Assembly: GCF_000002985.6 (NCBI RefSeq)
Contig: NC_003284.9
Span: 17,112,001-17,176,000 of the forward strand
Direction of reading: 5' to 3'
Source of the DNA: Caenorhabditis elegans
Lineage: Eukaryota; Nematoda; Chromadorea; Rhabditida; Rhabditidae
DNA length: 64,000 nucleotides
The notes below the pieces were generated by a model. The model ran no database searches and was not told where the DNA came from. It was given only the letters and a program-made list of their open reading frames with translations. The translations under genes were made by a program, and so were the position numbers. Of this stretch, positions 1 through 11,500 are shown in pieces; within the stretch, counting starts at the first letter, position 1, and each line of letters opens with the position of its first letter.

Positions 1-1169
1 AAGCGTTCTCTGATTCTGGAAAAGCAAATACAACATACTATAATATGTTTCAAAAACATTTGAAAAATAAGAAACAAACGATTAAAAAATTACTAGTGTA
101 CACTAAATGAATTAGTTCTTCACAGCCTGAGATAAAATCAGCCCAGTGCAATCTGGCATCCATTGATTTTATTAAAGATAAAATCATTCTACTTGGATAA
201 TTTGTTTTCATTAGGAATGCCAATCGCCGAAATTGCTACAGTCGTCTAAAAAGTTGCAAAGGTTGGTTGAAATTAGATGGCTTCGGGAAATAGCATTGAA
301 AAATTTCCTAAATTCGGCAAAAACAAAAAAGTAGAAAAGTTGCTAAAGTTAGTTAAAAAAAGGAAAGTTAAAACAATTATAAACAGTATAGAGATCATCT
401 AAGTTGCTTGAAAACCCACCAAATCTTGATTCTTCACTTTTCATAACTGTTAGACAACTTTGAAATTATCTCGTCGTTTTTTAAGTCATGATGTCAGGCA
501 TTTCGAGTTTGTATTTCAAATTTTGATTTGATACAATTTTATGAACAGTAATTTTTGCTCCGTTGAAGTAATAAAAATGCGATTTTCTCACCTAATGTGG
601 TGTCAGTAAAAGGGATTACAATGAAAATCTAACCTAGAATAATATAGAAAACAAAGTGAGACTGAAATAGAAAACGATTTTTGATTGCATTTTTTTGAAC
701 AAGCTAGCTCAGATTATTCAAAAAAAAAAAACAAAACTATGATTTGCTGCTAATTTTTAAAACAGAATTGATCTTGCTGTACTTTTTGTATTTGACTTCC
801 ACTCCCCATAAATAACACTTTATTAACAAACAATGTATAGAAAAATAGCATGTACATATTTTGTTAGCAAATCTAACAATACAATTAAATACTTGCTCTC
901 TTCATTTTTGACTTTTGTTTTATCTCGGGGCTTTAAAATTTTTAACTTTATTTATGAAAAAAAAACAGGTCGCAACATATAAATAATTTAAAATTCAAGT
1001 TTGAGAAGAAAACACAAATTAGTCGATAAGAAAACAAAAGTGGCGACGCAAAAGTTAACAACAATTTTTTTGAAAGAACTGCAGGGGGAATAAAAAACTT
1101 TAAAAATATCAGAAAACATACTAGAAAAAAAAAGAACAAAACCGAGATATTACGAGCTTGTTGAAGGCG
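1..1169. other. intergenic, no gene seen
   Basis: AT-rich non-coding sequence with homopolymer runs. Around 230-360 there is a loose, degenerate repetition of AAGTTGCTAAAGTT-like words, the same kind of sequence seen at 32,690-32,970. I see no open frame with splice borders and no RNA gene. Confidence 0.6.
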
Positions 1170-1298
1170 ATCTGTGCATTGTTCTTTTCCTCGAATTTTC
1201 TCTCATTTACCCTCCGCCGAGAGTAAATCCTTAAAGATCTTACTCCCATCCCAGCATATTCCAAGGCAGAGTGTTTCAATTGTTTTAGTAAGTGTGCT
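1170..1298 (-). pseudogene. decayed copy of the last exon of the 1965-3177 gene
   Basis: Read on the minus strand from 1298, one frame gives STLTKTIETL, then IFKDLLSAEGK, then a TGA stop. This aligns with STINKTIGVL ... VFEDLLSGEK in the last exon of the neighbouring gene (1965-2204). The DNA also aligns over roughly 120 bases with matching order and strand. The copy has an in-frame stop, and I see no partner exons, so it is a partial pseudogene left by local duplication. It lies about 700 bases downstream of the intact gene in its direction of transcription. The alternative, a diverged alternative last exon of the same gene, is less likely because of the stop. Confidence 0.6.
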
Positions 1299-1964
1299 GG
1301 TAAGTAACACAGTATGAAAACGTCAGCATATAACAAGTACCTGAATTTTAAAGTAAAAAAGGAGTATATGAATTGAAAAGGGTCAGAAAAATGCTAACGG
1401 GAATCGTCAAGACATTTTGCTCATTGAAGATCAAAATATTTAAAGCAAAAGTTTTCTTGGAGACATTATTGAGATGAAATAACGCAGGAGAAGTTTGATG
1501 ATACATTAAATTGAAGGGGGAGTATAGTTTGTGCTTATCTTCGATCTAATAGACTGAAACAGGACGAAAACGACCGAATTTTCTAATGAGACTACACAAA
1601 ACATTCTCAAAAAAATTTTTATGTCTGGTCAAAATTTCTACAAAAAAACCAAATATTGCTAAAATCTTAAATTTCGCAACCTTTTCTTTGTCGCAGCCGG
1701 TGAAATTCAATTTTCATGAAATTATAATTTTTCAATCCATATTCTGTTCATTCATCTTTTCTAAATTATTTTATTAAGGCACCAATAGGAATCCAAAAAT
1801 GACCAAATTTTCGATTTTAGCAAAATTTGGCACGGAAATGTTTTGTGAAGTCTCATTTTAAATTTCAGTCGGGTCGGTACTAGGTTTAGTATATTTGAGA
1901 AAAATACCCACAAACTCTACTCCCTCGTTTAAAGGGAAGGAGACAATTCAGAGCAACATGATTT
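1299..1964. other. spacer between exon copy and MADF-like gene
   Basis: Non-coding, AT-rich. A single minus-strand CTGTTTCA word (about 1554-1561) is present, but an isolated octamer is not evidence of a piRNA gene. Nothing else is supported. Confidence 0.5.
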
Positions 1965-3177
1965 CTATTTTTCTGACTGACGAGCCGTGTTCATCTGTCG
2001 TTTTCTTACATTTTCCCTCATTGACTTTTCTCCGGAGAGTAGATCTTCAAAAACATCATGGCTATCCTCACAGTTTCCTGCTCGAAGAACTCCAATTGTT
2101 TTATTGATTGTACTTGTGATCAAATTTGCTCGCTCTGGATTTGTTTGAAGTAGATTTCTTATTTGGAGAGCGAGGAAATCACCAGCAGTTCCTTGAAGAC
2201 TTGCCTGAAATTTTAGAAAAATTAGATGGTACTTCCTGGTCGAAAAGTTAAAAAACACAATTTGTACCTGACCAATTATTTGTATTTCTGGTTGATCAAT
2301 CATGGGTGTACGTTCCATTGTTGGAGCTTGCTCTCTGGCTCTTGATCTACTCACAGCTGAAGTTTCACTGGTTCTTGCTCTGGTTGGAAGATTATCGACG
2401 GCATGATTAGCAGCATTATCCTCAATGAAATCTTCAGTTTCTTCTTCTTGTTGAGCCAGTTCGCGAGCTGAACGATTGGCTTTCCTTGTCCTTGCTTGTT
2501 TCTTCACTTGATTTCTTTCTCCATTCGGAATGTCAACTTCCATTTCGGGTTCTTCTTTGTTCGCCTTCCTTTTCTTGGTTCTGTCCCTAAGCTCCGCTTC
2601 GTAATGAGGTATTGAGTTGTAATAATACTTAAAATATTTAAAGTAGTCGTACTCATTTAAAAACTGCTCCATTTCTTCGTGGGTTTTTCCTTTGTTGATG
2701 CTGATTCTCATCTTTTTTCTGACGACTTTCTTTATATTGTCATAAATTGTCCAGATATCGTCTGCTGCAAAAAAACAGTAACGAAGTACAAATGTATTTC
2801 ATAAAGTTAAAATTTTTTACATTCAATCTGATCAAATCCAAAATGATCAAAATAATTTTGCTTATGATTTTGAGCAAGGTTTAATTTTTTTCAAATGTTT
2901 TAAAGCCATAAAAAACTATCAACTTACTCTTGACAAGCATCCCAGTTTTCTCATAAACTTCAATTCCTAGCAGAGCCCATTTCTCTTCCACGACCGTCGC
3001 ATTGTACTCCCACAAATTTTGATGGTTTTCCAGCAGTGTGAGCGTAGTCTTTTTGATGTACGAATTAATTGTGGCATCTTCTAAATAATTGTTCTTCGGC
3101 AATTCCAAATACTCTTTTACGGAAATCGTACGCCCTTTTCCTGGAAAAGGAGTTGACAGGCGTCGTGGAGCAGGCAT
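1965..3177 (-). CDS. MADF/SANT-like domain protein, three exons
   Basis: Gene model on the minus strand: exons 3177-2928, 2764-2268 and 2204-1965, joined length 987 bases, 328 residues, with all junctions at GT/AG sites. The second acceptor is a NAGNAG (GCAGCAG), so one residue may be optional. The start ATG is 12 bases after a TTTTTTCAG at about 3190, consistent with spliced-leader trans-splicing. Residues about 41-105 have the spacing of a MADF (Myb/SANT-like DNA-binding) domain: LTLLENHQNLWEYNA, a Trp at 67 (EEKWALLG), and DDIWTIYDNIKK across the first intron. The middle (about 130-230) is highly charged with nuclear-localisation-like KKRK and KKQARTRK stretches and an acidic QQEEETED run. 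The last exon is predicted helical. MADF proteins are typically sequence-specific transcriptional regulators, so a nuclear DNA-binding role is inferred. The family call is by eye only. An SPK-type domain was the alternative I considered. Confidence 0.7.
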
Positions 3178-4752
3178 TTCGAGCAGATGCTGAAAAAATT
3201 GATATGTAAGCCAGAAGAGGAGAATGGAGTGTAATAGAACAAAACATCAAACATGCATTTTTTGAAAAAAGAAAACGTGTGAAAATCGTATTACGCGTAA
3301 GGTTAATTATAAATGTGGTTTTTCCTGAAATAAACAAACTTTTCAAGTAATTAGACAGGTGCGCTGGAGCACATTTTCCCTCATAGAATTCATTTATCTT
3401 TGGCACGCCCTCTGTCAACTTTATCGAGAAAATGATAGAAAATGCGAAAATCAATATGCTGGCAAAGAATAGAATACTATGCTAATGTTCGCGCGGAGGG
3501 GTCTTTCTCTTCCGAGTCGATCAGAAAATGTAAACATTCTCACCAATAAAACGACGAACACCAAAGATTGGGGTAAACCGTGAATTTATGACAAAGAAGA
3601 TCAATAGAAAATGAACTAAAAATCACTGAAAAGTAAAACCGTTAGGTAAAACAAAGTATTAGAATAAGGTATCACGTCGTTGATTAAAAAAACATGGCCT
3701 TGTTTTGTTGCCTGGCCGAGCTTGCACTCTTCCGCCTCAATATAGATTTCAAATTTATGCAGACGTATACATCTGCAGTCTGTTTCTCTCCGTCTCTACA
3801 GAACTGAAGCTTACGTTTCTATGGGAATAATGTCGGCCAGATGATAATGTGGCGTGGGACTGATGTGCACGTTGGAGAAAAAACATTTGTGAATAGAATA
3901 CTTACAATTAATGAAAAAGGTTCAGGAAAAACCGTCATACAAACTTTTTTTGAAGGTGGGCCAATTTTAGTTTTACAGGCTGAGCTTTGTCAGCGGTGGT
4001 CTAATCTAAATACTGAACCCAACAAAACCAAGTTTGATTTTAAAACACTATAAGAATGTTTGATTTTTCGGAAATTTTCAGTAAAAGATTTCGTTAATAA
4101 AACTTGCAAACATTTTTTAAAAGTTGTTTCTTAAAGATTTTGAGCACTTTGGAGCGTTTTAAACAGTTACTTTTGTTTAAATACTGTATGATTTGGAACA
4201 TGAAACATTGCTTCAAGTTTTCCAGAAGATTTATGTGTTTTTTTTTAATTTGCCGAAAAACGTTCAAAATCTAACAACTGTTTTGCCTTGGTGCACTTGA
4301 CCGAGTTTGTTTGAAACAACTACATTTTCAAGAAAACTGTCCTCGTTATGTGCTCACAGCTTATTAGTTATAATGAAAGAAAACATTTGATTGTGACTAG
4401 ATTTGCGTGTTCAAGCAATTTAATTAAAAACTGTAAAATTGGATGAAAAAAACCGTGAACAAAGTTTAAAACTCCTCAGAAAATGATAACTGAAAGTGAA
4501 GGATAGGTATCTTTTCTTTGATTGTTTTCACAATGCAGAATTTCTTACCCAATAAAAATACTAATGCGAAAAATTGGTACACGTTGTACATAAATGTACT
4601 TGTATGTTCGAGATCAAAATCTTAGCACCAGCAGAGATAAAAGGAGAAGAAATGATTCAGTTGGTCAAAATTATTGGGGAATACAAAAAGGTAGTACATG
4701 CTCTAGAACTGTTAAAGTCTCAATGGACCTCGCTTTTTTTAAATAATACGAT
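3178..4752. other. intergenic upstream of MADF-like gene and left flank of LTR element
   Basis: Probable 5' regulatory region of the minus-strand gene, running into the insertion point of the LTR element at 4753. An open plus-strand frame at 4574-4752 (LAPAEIKGEEM ... KVVHALELLK) is coding-like but has no start context or splice partner that I can defend, and it runs straight into the LTR. Confidence 0.45.
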
Positions 4753-5378
4753 TGTTGTGAGATGGTCCCATCTCCCAATTATCTGGTACTCTGAGACACT
4801 CGCGAATACTCCCATCGTGTTCGCCGTACCAGAAAACCTGTAAACCGCTCCTTCCAGTCGCTCTATCTCCCCCTTTCTCTAATCTAATGCGCGCCCTCAT
4901 TTGAATCTCCCGCCAAGCTCAATGGTCTCGCAGCGAGTGTGCGCCGCGGGTCTCACCGCGCGCGCCCTCCTTGCTCGTCCTAATTCGCTGGCCTAAATTA
5001 GTTTCGCCTCAACTCACTTCACTCGTCTCGTCACCGCACCAGCGGCACGTTCTTCTTTTATAATTTAATTCTTTTATATTTAATCAATTCCCTTAATGGT
5101 TTATCACCCGCTTTAACCGGTTGTGCAGCCATCTTCCTACACGGAAGATGCTAACATCCGCTAATGAACACCTGATAACTATTCCCTAATCGACAGTTCC
5201 CTTTTCTCTTATTCCTTAGCTAATAAATGGGGTTTCATGGTAATATCTCGTGTTACTCGTTCACACCGCTTATCCTCCTCTTCGCTCGGCACTCTGCAAA
5301 CGCCAGTTCTCTCTTAGACTCCTCTTCCGGCTTGACCCCAGTTGCGGCTCCCCAACCCGCTACACTGGGCGGTCAACA
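4753..5378 (+). repeat. 5' LTR (626 bp)
   Basis: Nearly identical to 16963-17470 except for an extra stretch of about 110 bases at roughly 5085-5200. It begins TGTTGTGAGATGG and ends GGGCGGTCAACA. A TATA-like AT run lies near 5056-5090, and an AATAAA poly(A) signal lies at 5222-5227. The extra stretch carries a perfect 8-bp hairpin (CATCTTCC, loop TACAC, GGAAGATG; 5130-5150) and two CCGCT motifs. Confidence 0.92.
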
Positions 5379-5396
5379 TGGTGCATCGACCGAACC
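5379..5396 (+). promoter_or_regulatory. primer binding site, tRNA-Gly-like
   Basis: The sequence abutting the 5' LTR starts TGGTGCATCG. This is complementary to the ...CGATGCACCA 3' end known for metazoan tRNA-Gly(GCC). After one mismatch the match continues CCG. A TGG directly after the LTR is the standard position for minus-strand priming. The tRNA assignment is from memory of tRNA-Gly ends. Confidence 0.75.
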
Positions 5397-5689
5397 ACCC
5401 CAGAGCTCCTAGTGACTCTGGAGTGGAATCGAGCCGTTGGGAAAGAGAGAGCTGTGTGCCTAGAACTAGAGTAGGAAAAAGTAGGATCTGAACGAAAACG
5501 TGTGATCTGCCAGGACCTCTAATTTATTAGCGTCCGCTTCACTTTACTGCTTAATCTGGATCCCCCGGAGGAGAGGAGATCTTGATCACCTTCGGAGAAA
5601 CCCCACTCGGGCCGCGGAGGCGATTTAATATCCCCGGAGGGACCAAGCGACAACGGTAATGACGAAGAGGTGCGTGGACGACGACAGGA

Positions 5690-5960
5690 CCCTAGCCATG
5701 TTCGAGATATTCTCCTTCGAGAGATTCTCCTTCGGCTGCTGCTGCTTCTTGGCTCATGACGACGACGGGTCACTTGCTGGCCAACTTCGGGACTTCTTCT
5801 CTTCGGAGAACCGCTGCCCGCTGTTGGCCCACCAGGACGACGGGACGCTGGCCAATTTCGTGATCTTCTCCTTCATCCGCTTTTGGCTCTTGGCTCATGA
5901 CAACGATCGGGACACTGACCAGCCGCTACACACTCTCCGTCATCCGCTGGTCTTCAATCG
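5690..5960 (+). repeat. degenerate tandem repeats in element leader
   Basis: About three diverged copies of a unit of roughly 85-110 bases are visible. Each runs from a TTGGCTCATGACGACGA-like start through GGACGCTGGCCAATTT to CTTCTCCTTC. They lie at about 5749, 5826 and 5888. No coding frame is convincing here. Four CCGCT motifs fall within it. Confidence 0.5.
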
Positions 5961-6181
5961 GCTTCGATTCGGATTTCCCCGCGATTAAGGTACATTTCTT
6001 GGCCAATTTTTCGACCGCACGATTTTCCTCTACTCCCAGCCACAGACTTACTCGGCGGGAGAGAGAAACGCATCGAAAAACAGATTCCAAATAAAGAAAT
6101 GACACACATATCGATCGGGATATCCAGAACATGAAGCAGATCACCCCCTTCGTTGATCATCGGAACTCCTCTCTCTCACCT

Positions 6182-6403
6182 CGACACGACTTTGAATCTA
6201 AGCATCTTGACGTTTTCTTCTAGGGGGTTTCGTTCAGCATCTGCCTGTAAATACACCGGGTGCCATGCAATCTCAAATTCATCCAAAAAATTCTTTACTC
6301 CCACAGATTCTGAATCATGGGCGAGAGAATTACATGAAATTTTGAGATGGCGAACGCACCTTTAAACGATCCTGATGACCAAGTTTCAAAACCGACGTCT
6401 TTC
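6182..6403 (+). repeat. third, partial copy of an internal repeat
   Basis: This segment (from ACACGACTTTGAATCT to the ACCAAGTTTCAAA end) recurs at about 9732-9951 and 11,573-11,796 inside the 1.8 kb tandem duplication. It includes a TTTTCTAG splice-acceptor-like site followed by GGGGGT in all copies. The copy here is isolated from the other two, so the segment has moved or duplicated more than once. Confidence 0.75.
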
Positions 6404-6434
6404 GATTCGACCAGCATTTAAACCTGCAATAGCA

Positions 6435-6571
6435 GCAATTATTTGCTGACGAATCACTCTTCATCTCCCCTTATTCGACTACGCGTCATTTGGACCCACT
6501 AAGCTCATTAGATATCCAAAATGGCAGCACAAGTAATTCAGAATTTGATCATTATTCGGAAGACAGCTAAA
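6435..6571 (+). pseudogene. exon-like open block in element leader
   Basis: After a GCAATAG acceptor-like site, one frame stays open for about 44 codons (QQLFADESLFIS ... LSSLDIQNGS ... FDHYSEDS) before a TAA. Its Ser/Asp-rich composition looks like a protein, and it is followed by a TTTTTTCAG acceptor at 6627 with a short similar block (TDTGSLSSGSDQS). No recognisable family. It may be a remnant of captured host sequence or of the element's own accessory gene. Confidence 0.3.
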
Positions 6572-7270
6572 ATGCGTTTTGTACTTAATGACGAATCTAT
6601 CTTCTCCTTTTTTTCAATTTTTTCAGGCACTGATACAGGTTCACTGAGCTCAGGAAGTGACCAATCGTGTAGATTCCGGAATTAAAATACGCGTGGCTGA
6701 AGGAATCTGCATGCATTGACGCTCCCCAGAGTTTTGACGAATCCAGTCGGAGCCCATCCTTTCATCCAGTTGAGCGGTTTCTACCTCCCTTGAGCTGACT
6801 TCTTGTTGATTATTTCGACGAAAATCTGAGACGGAACGCTTCAATGACAATTCTCACTAAACTCAATGATTTTCCACCTCATCTGGAGAAAATTATTGAA
6901 GAAATTGTTATTAGAATATGATTTCAACTCAATTTTAACGAGAAAAAGTCAATTTTATCCGGAAATACTCCGATACACGCTGAAAACTCATTAAAATTCC
7001 ACTGAACCACCTCTCGAAACGATTGAAATTCAAATTTTGCGCGGGTTACGGTAGGCGGCGGTGATTGCACAGAGCACGCAGTACGCAGAGTGAACATTAG
7101 TCTGAGGTCCCACCGAAATTTACACAAATTTTGGGCCCTTTTTTGGGATTTCTACGGATTTTTGATTCATTTTAGCTCATTTTTTGTGTTTCTCCTCCGT
7201 TTTTTCGAAACTTTTCGTAATATTTATTGCTTCTTCAATTGATCTCTTGAATATTCATCGTGAATTACAG

Positions 7271-7997
7271 TAAACAGCCGGATCCCACCGAGAATGAGAA
7301 GCTCACACAGCAATACAGGACTACCTCCTCTCCCAACAACCGCTCAGCTCCCAATCGTAAGATTTTTCGTTGAAAATATATCATATCATTCAATTATATA
7401 TCATATCATTCAATTAAAAAAGCTCATCTCACACTGAGAGACAGTTACCCTGATCTTTCAATCACGAATCTAACCCTGCAGCCCGGCAACCCCGGAGCGC
7501 AGGGGATGAATTCAAACAACGAGTAAATTGGTTCTCGATCTGTGCTGGCTGGTACAGATCTGCCAAATGAGATTTGAAATTAACAATTTCACTCGTTACC
7601 GCAAATACATATAAAATTTTTTTTTTTCAAAGTTTCGTAATAATTTTGGATACATCCCTTTTGAGATTAGTTATTTTATCGAAAACGATGATTAAATTTA
7701 AGTCACAAAGAAAATGAACTGAGCACGGCCTCTATGAATTTCACTCTGCTTAAATTAATTATCCATTTACCTTTTGTTTGCTTATGCTTAAATCTCTCAC
7801 ATCTCACAACATCTTCTATAAAAACTCTGGTTTTACGAACGTTCTATTTTCTAGATGGAAGAGCCCACAACCGTCCCACAAAACTGAGGAAAAGGATTAG
7901 CCAACAGCTTTTCCCGAATCTCTTTGCGACGATCTCGGCCTACTTGCACGGGGAGGAAAAACATCCGAAAGACATCATCCGCTCAAGACACACTTGA
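7271..7997 (+). pseudogene. two-exon spliced reading frame in element leader
   Basis: Exon 7271-7356 is preceded by ATTACAG and followed by a GTAAGA donor. It reads KQPDPTENEKLTQQY ... NRSAPN. It joins in phase to 7855-7997, which follows TTTTCTAG and reads HGRAHNRPTKLRKR ... LFPNLFATISAYLHG ... DIIRSRHT, then TGA. The pair gives about 76 open codons with canonical splice borders and matching phase. I do not recognise the protein. It is upstream of gag and may be a captured host gene or an element-specific leader protein. The upstream start is not identified. Confidence 0.35.
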
Positions 7998-8224
7998 GAG
8001 GTCAGTGACTTTTATTGAAGAAACACGATCTACAAAAGAAAACGGAGAATTTTTGATATTAGAAAATGTTTTAAAAGAAATAAAAAATGATTTCGAAGGT
8101 TATGGTAGTGACTTCACAATTGCTGAGCACACTCAGTGATTGGAAACGCCATCAAACCACGAGGATCTCCTAATTTCTCAAAAAACGGCCCAAATAATCA
8201 AAAATTAATTCATTTCTTTTCCAG

Positions 8225-8580
8225 AGATCACCGAAATGTGCAGCAAAGTGCAAGTGACCGTGGAAGAATCCAAGCTGAAAGTGGATAGTTGAGACAAGTC
8301 ATCATCCGCTACCACCACAGCATCTCTCCACTACATTTGCGAAGCAATCGCAAACATACAGGGCATCGTAAAGTTTTCGTAAAAATTTCGTAAATTATTG
8401 TCTTATATTTTTAGAGCGACTTGCTACCAACCACTCGACCTTGATACACGACTTGGATGATTGCAACAGGGACCGGGATGCTGTACGAGCCTCCCTCGAG
8501 AACTTCATCACTCGCTGTACCCGGAACACGTGTTCCTCCGTGACTGTTCACGCTGTTGGAATTTTCCACGAAGTTCCATA
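8225..8580 (+). pseudogene. decayed exon pair in element leader
   Basis: Block 8225-8367 lies between TTTCCAG and GTAAAG. It reads ITEMCSKVQVTVEESK, then a TGA, then ATTTASLHYICEAIANIQGI. A 47-base AT-rich intron follows, then 8415 onward reads NHSTLIHDLDDCNRD ... VRASLENFITRC. The second block is out of phase by one base with the canonical junction, and the first has a stop, so this is a broken gene. The short intron with clean borders shows that an intron-containing sequence, not a processed mRNA, was incorporated. Confidence 0.35.
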
Positions 8581-8581
8581 G

Positions 8582-11500
8582 CGATGACAACGCAGAGAAT
8601 CCACGCGATTCTGCACTCAGAAAAGGAGTCATGGATTGGGATAGAGGTCAAGACAACTGGACTGAGCATTAAGCAGGCTGGATGGAGTACTATCCAAGCC
8701 AACAACCGCTAACTTGCCCATGTATCAGCATCCGGATCTCACAACCGCTCTTCATGACCGCCGCGAACAACGCATTATCCGAAAGCTGTCTCAACGCTCC
8801 ACAATCATCCTGATTTTCGGAACTTGAGTTATCCCGCTGAGGAAATGCAAACGCTCGTCATCAATCTCGAACAATTGGTTCGGCATCCGCTTCACTCATC
8901 ACAATAATAACAATGGCTTATCATCAACTGGCTCACAATCCTCAAATTTCGAAACAACACTCAAATGGATCAACTGCCCGGACGCTAAAAGGAGGACTTC
9001 AGTGCGCAAGGATTATGAGGCGAGTTTAATTTTTTTTCTTTAGTCAAGGTATGGAAAGTTGTAAAGATGATCGAAAAACTGTAAACAGAGCAACCCCAAA
9101 CTTTCTTTTCGAAAAGAATAAAGACTCCGAACCCCCGACCAGAAAACTCTTACTAGTTCACTGGTATAGGTGCGAGGAGTACAATAGACTAATGCAGACA
9201 ACATCTGCTTTAGACCTAAACCATTCATTCTCTCTAGAACTGTATCGTTTGGTGTGACTCAACAATGGCTTACATATTTTCCACGTCTACTATAACTATT
9301 CATCACCCGCTTAAAATAAAATTATTGAAACTCGTCCGTCCTATCCGCCAAAAAATTATCCAAAAAAGCCAGAGGCTCAGCTCCATCCTAAATTTCTCAA
9401 AAAATTCTCCAAATAAATAAACCCTTTATGAGTACCCTTATCATTTTGTTTCAAAAATGAGTTTAAATACTCAATAATTATTTTTTTCTCATTTGTAAAA
9501 TTAAAAGGGGAGTGTAAGACACCAGCCTACTTGTATCGAAACCTAAATATCAATCAAATTTCCTGAAGCATCTCAAACAATTCGGAGCCGTGTTAACCAC
9601 CTCCAGAAACTTAAAAGATGCCCTCACAAGGGAAACTAAAACATAAACCACATACAAATTATTATCTTTTGGAAAAGAAAAAAGTAGCACATCCGCTCCT
9701 TTTTTTCAAACAAAATGTCTTGATCATCGTCAACACGACTTTGAATCTGACCATCTTAACGTTTTTTTCTAGGGGGTCTCGTTCAGCATCTGCCTGTAAA
9801 TACACCGGGTGCCATGCTATCTCAAAATTCATCCTAAAAATTCTCTACTCCCAACAGATTCTAAATCATGGGCGAGAGAATTACATGAAATTTTGGGATG
9901 GCGAACGCACCTTTAAACGATCCTGATGACCAAGTTTCAAAGCCGAGACTTAAAAAGAAATTACAAAAATAATAATTCCAATAGTTTCTTACTCTTTTTA
10001 GAAGTGAGTACAATACAGCCGCTTCATAAAAAGAAATAAATATGAGTACCTTTTCCTATACTTCTAAAGCCTGTTTTAATTAACACGTACACACTTAGAC
10101 TAACAGGAATAATACCATAATAAAGAGACTACAATAAAATATAAAATCTAAAAAAGATTCTTCAAAATTTCTTGTGCAGTAGTGACATGGTAATACATAC
10201 ACTTCCAACATAATAACGAAATCACAAAAGAATCTAATCAAATAAAAAAAAAGTTCGACATAAGAGCAGGTACCATCCGCTTTTATATAAAAGTTTCTTC
10301 CCGATAATGACTCAAATAAGACCGAAGGATCGTTCGAAACATCTGAAAACTTAAGAAGGCATTACGAATAAACTCAAACAAGAACTTTTTATACCTAAAC
10401 CGATGACAACGCAGAGAATCCACGCGATTCTGCACTCAGAAAAAGAGTCATGGATTGGGCTAGAGGTCAAGACAACTGGACTGAGCATTAAGCAGGCTGG
10501 ATGGAGTACTATCCAAGCCAACAACCGCTAACTTGCTCATGTATCAGCATCCGGATCTCACCAACCGCTCTTCATGACCGCCGCGAACAATGCATTATCC
10601 GAAAGCTGTTTTCAACTCTCCACAATCATCTTGATTTTCGGAACTTGAGTTATCCCGTTGAGGAAATGCAAACGCTCGTTATCAATCTCGAACAATTGGT
10701 TCGGCATCCGCTTCACTCATCACAATAATAACAATGGCTTATCATCAACTGGCTCACAATCCTCAAATTTCGAAACAACGCTCAAATGGATCAACTGCCC
10801 GGACGCTAAAAGGAGGACTTCAGTGCGCAAGGATTATGAGGCGAGTTTAATTTTTTTTCTTTAGTCAAGGTATGGAAAGTTGTAAAGATGATCGAAAAAC
10901 TGTAAGCAACGCAACCCCAAACTTTCTTTTCGAAAAGAATAAGGACTCCGAACACCCAACCAGAAAAATCTTACAGGTTCACTGGTATAGGGGAGCGGAA
11001 TACAATAGACTAATGTAGACAACATCTGCTTTAGACCTAAAACCTTAATTCTCTCTAGAACTGTGTCGTTTTGGGGTGGCCCAACATTGGCTTACATACT
11101 TTCCACGTCTACTATAACTATTCATCACCCGCTTAAAATAAAATTATTAAAACTCGTCCGTCCTATCCGCCAAAAAAATTCCAAAAAAGCCAGAGGCTCA
11201 GTTCCATCCTAAATTTCTCAAAAAAATTTTTTTTTTCAAATAAATAAACCCTTTACGAGTAGTCTTATCATTCCTTCAATCTCCTTCAAAAAATGAGTTT
11301 AGATACTCAATAATTATCTTTCTCAATTCTCAACTGTAATTTTAAAAAGGGAGTGTAAGGCACCAGCCTACTTGTATCGAAACCAAAATATCAATCAAAT
11401 TTCCTGAAGCATCTTAAACAATTCGAAGCCGTGTCAACCACCTCCAGAAACTTGAAAGATGCCCTCACAATGGAAATTAAAACATAAACAACATATAAAT

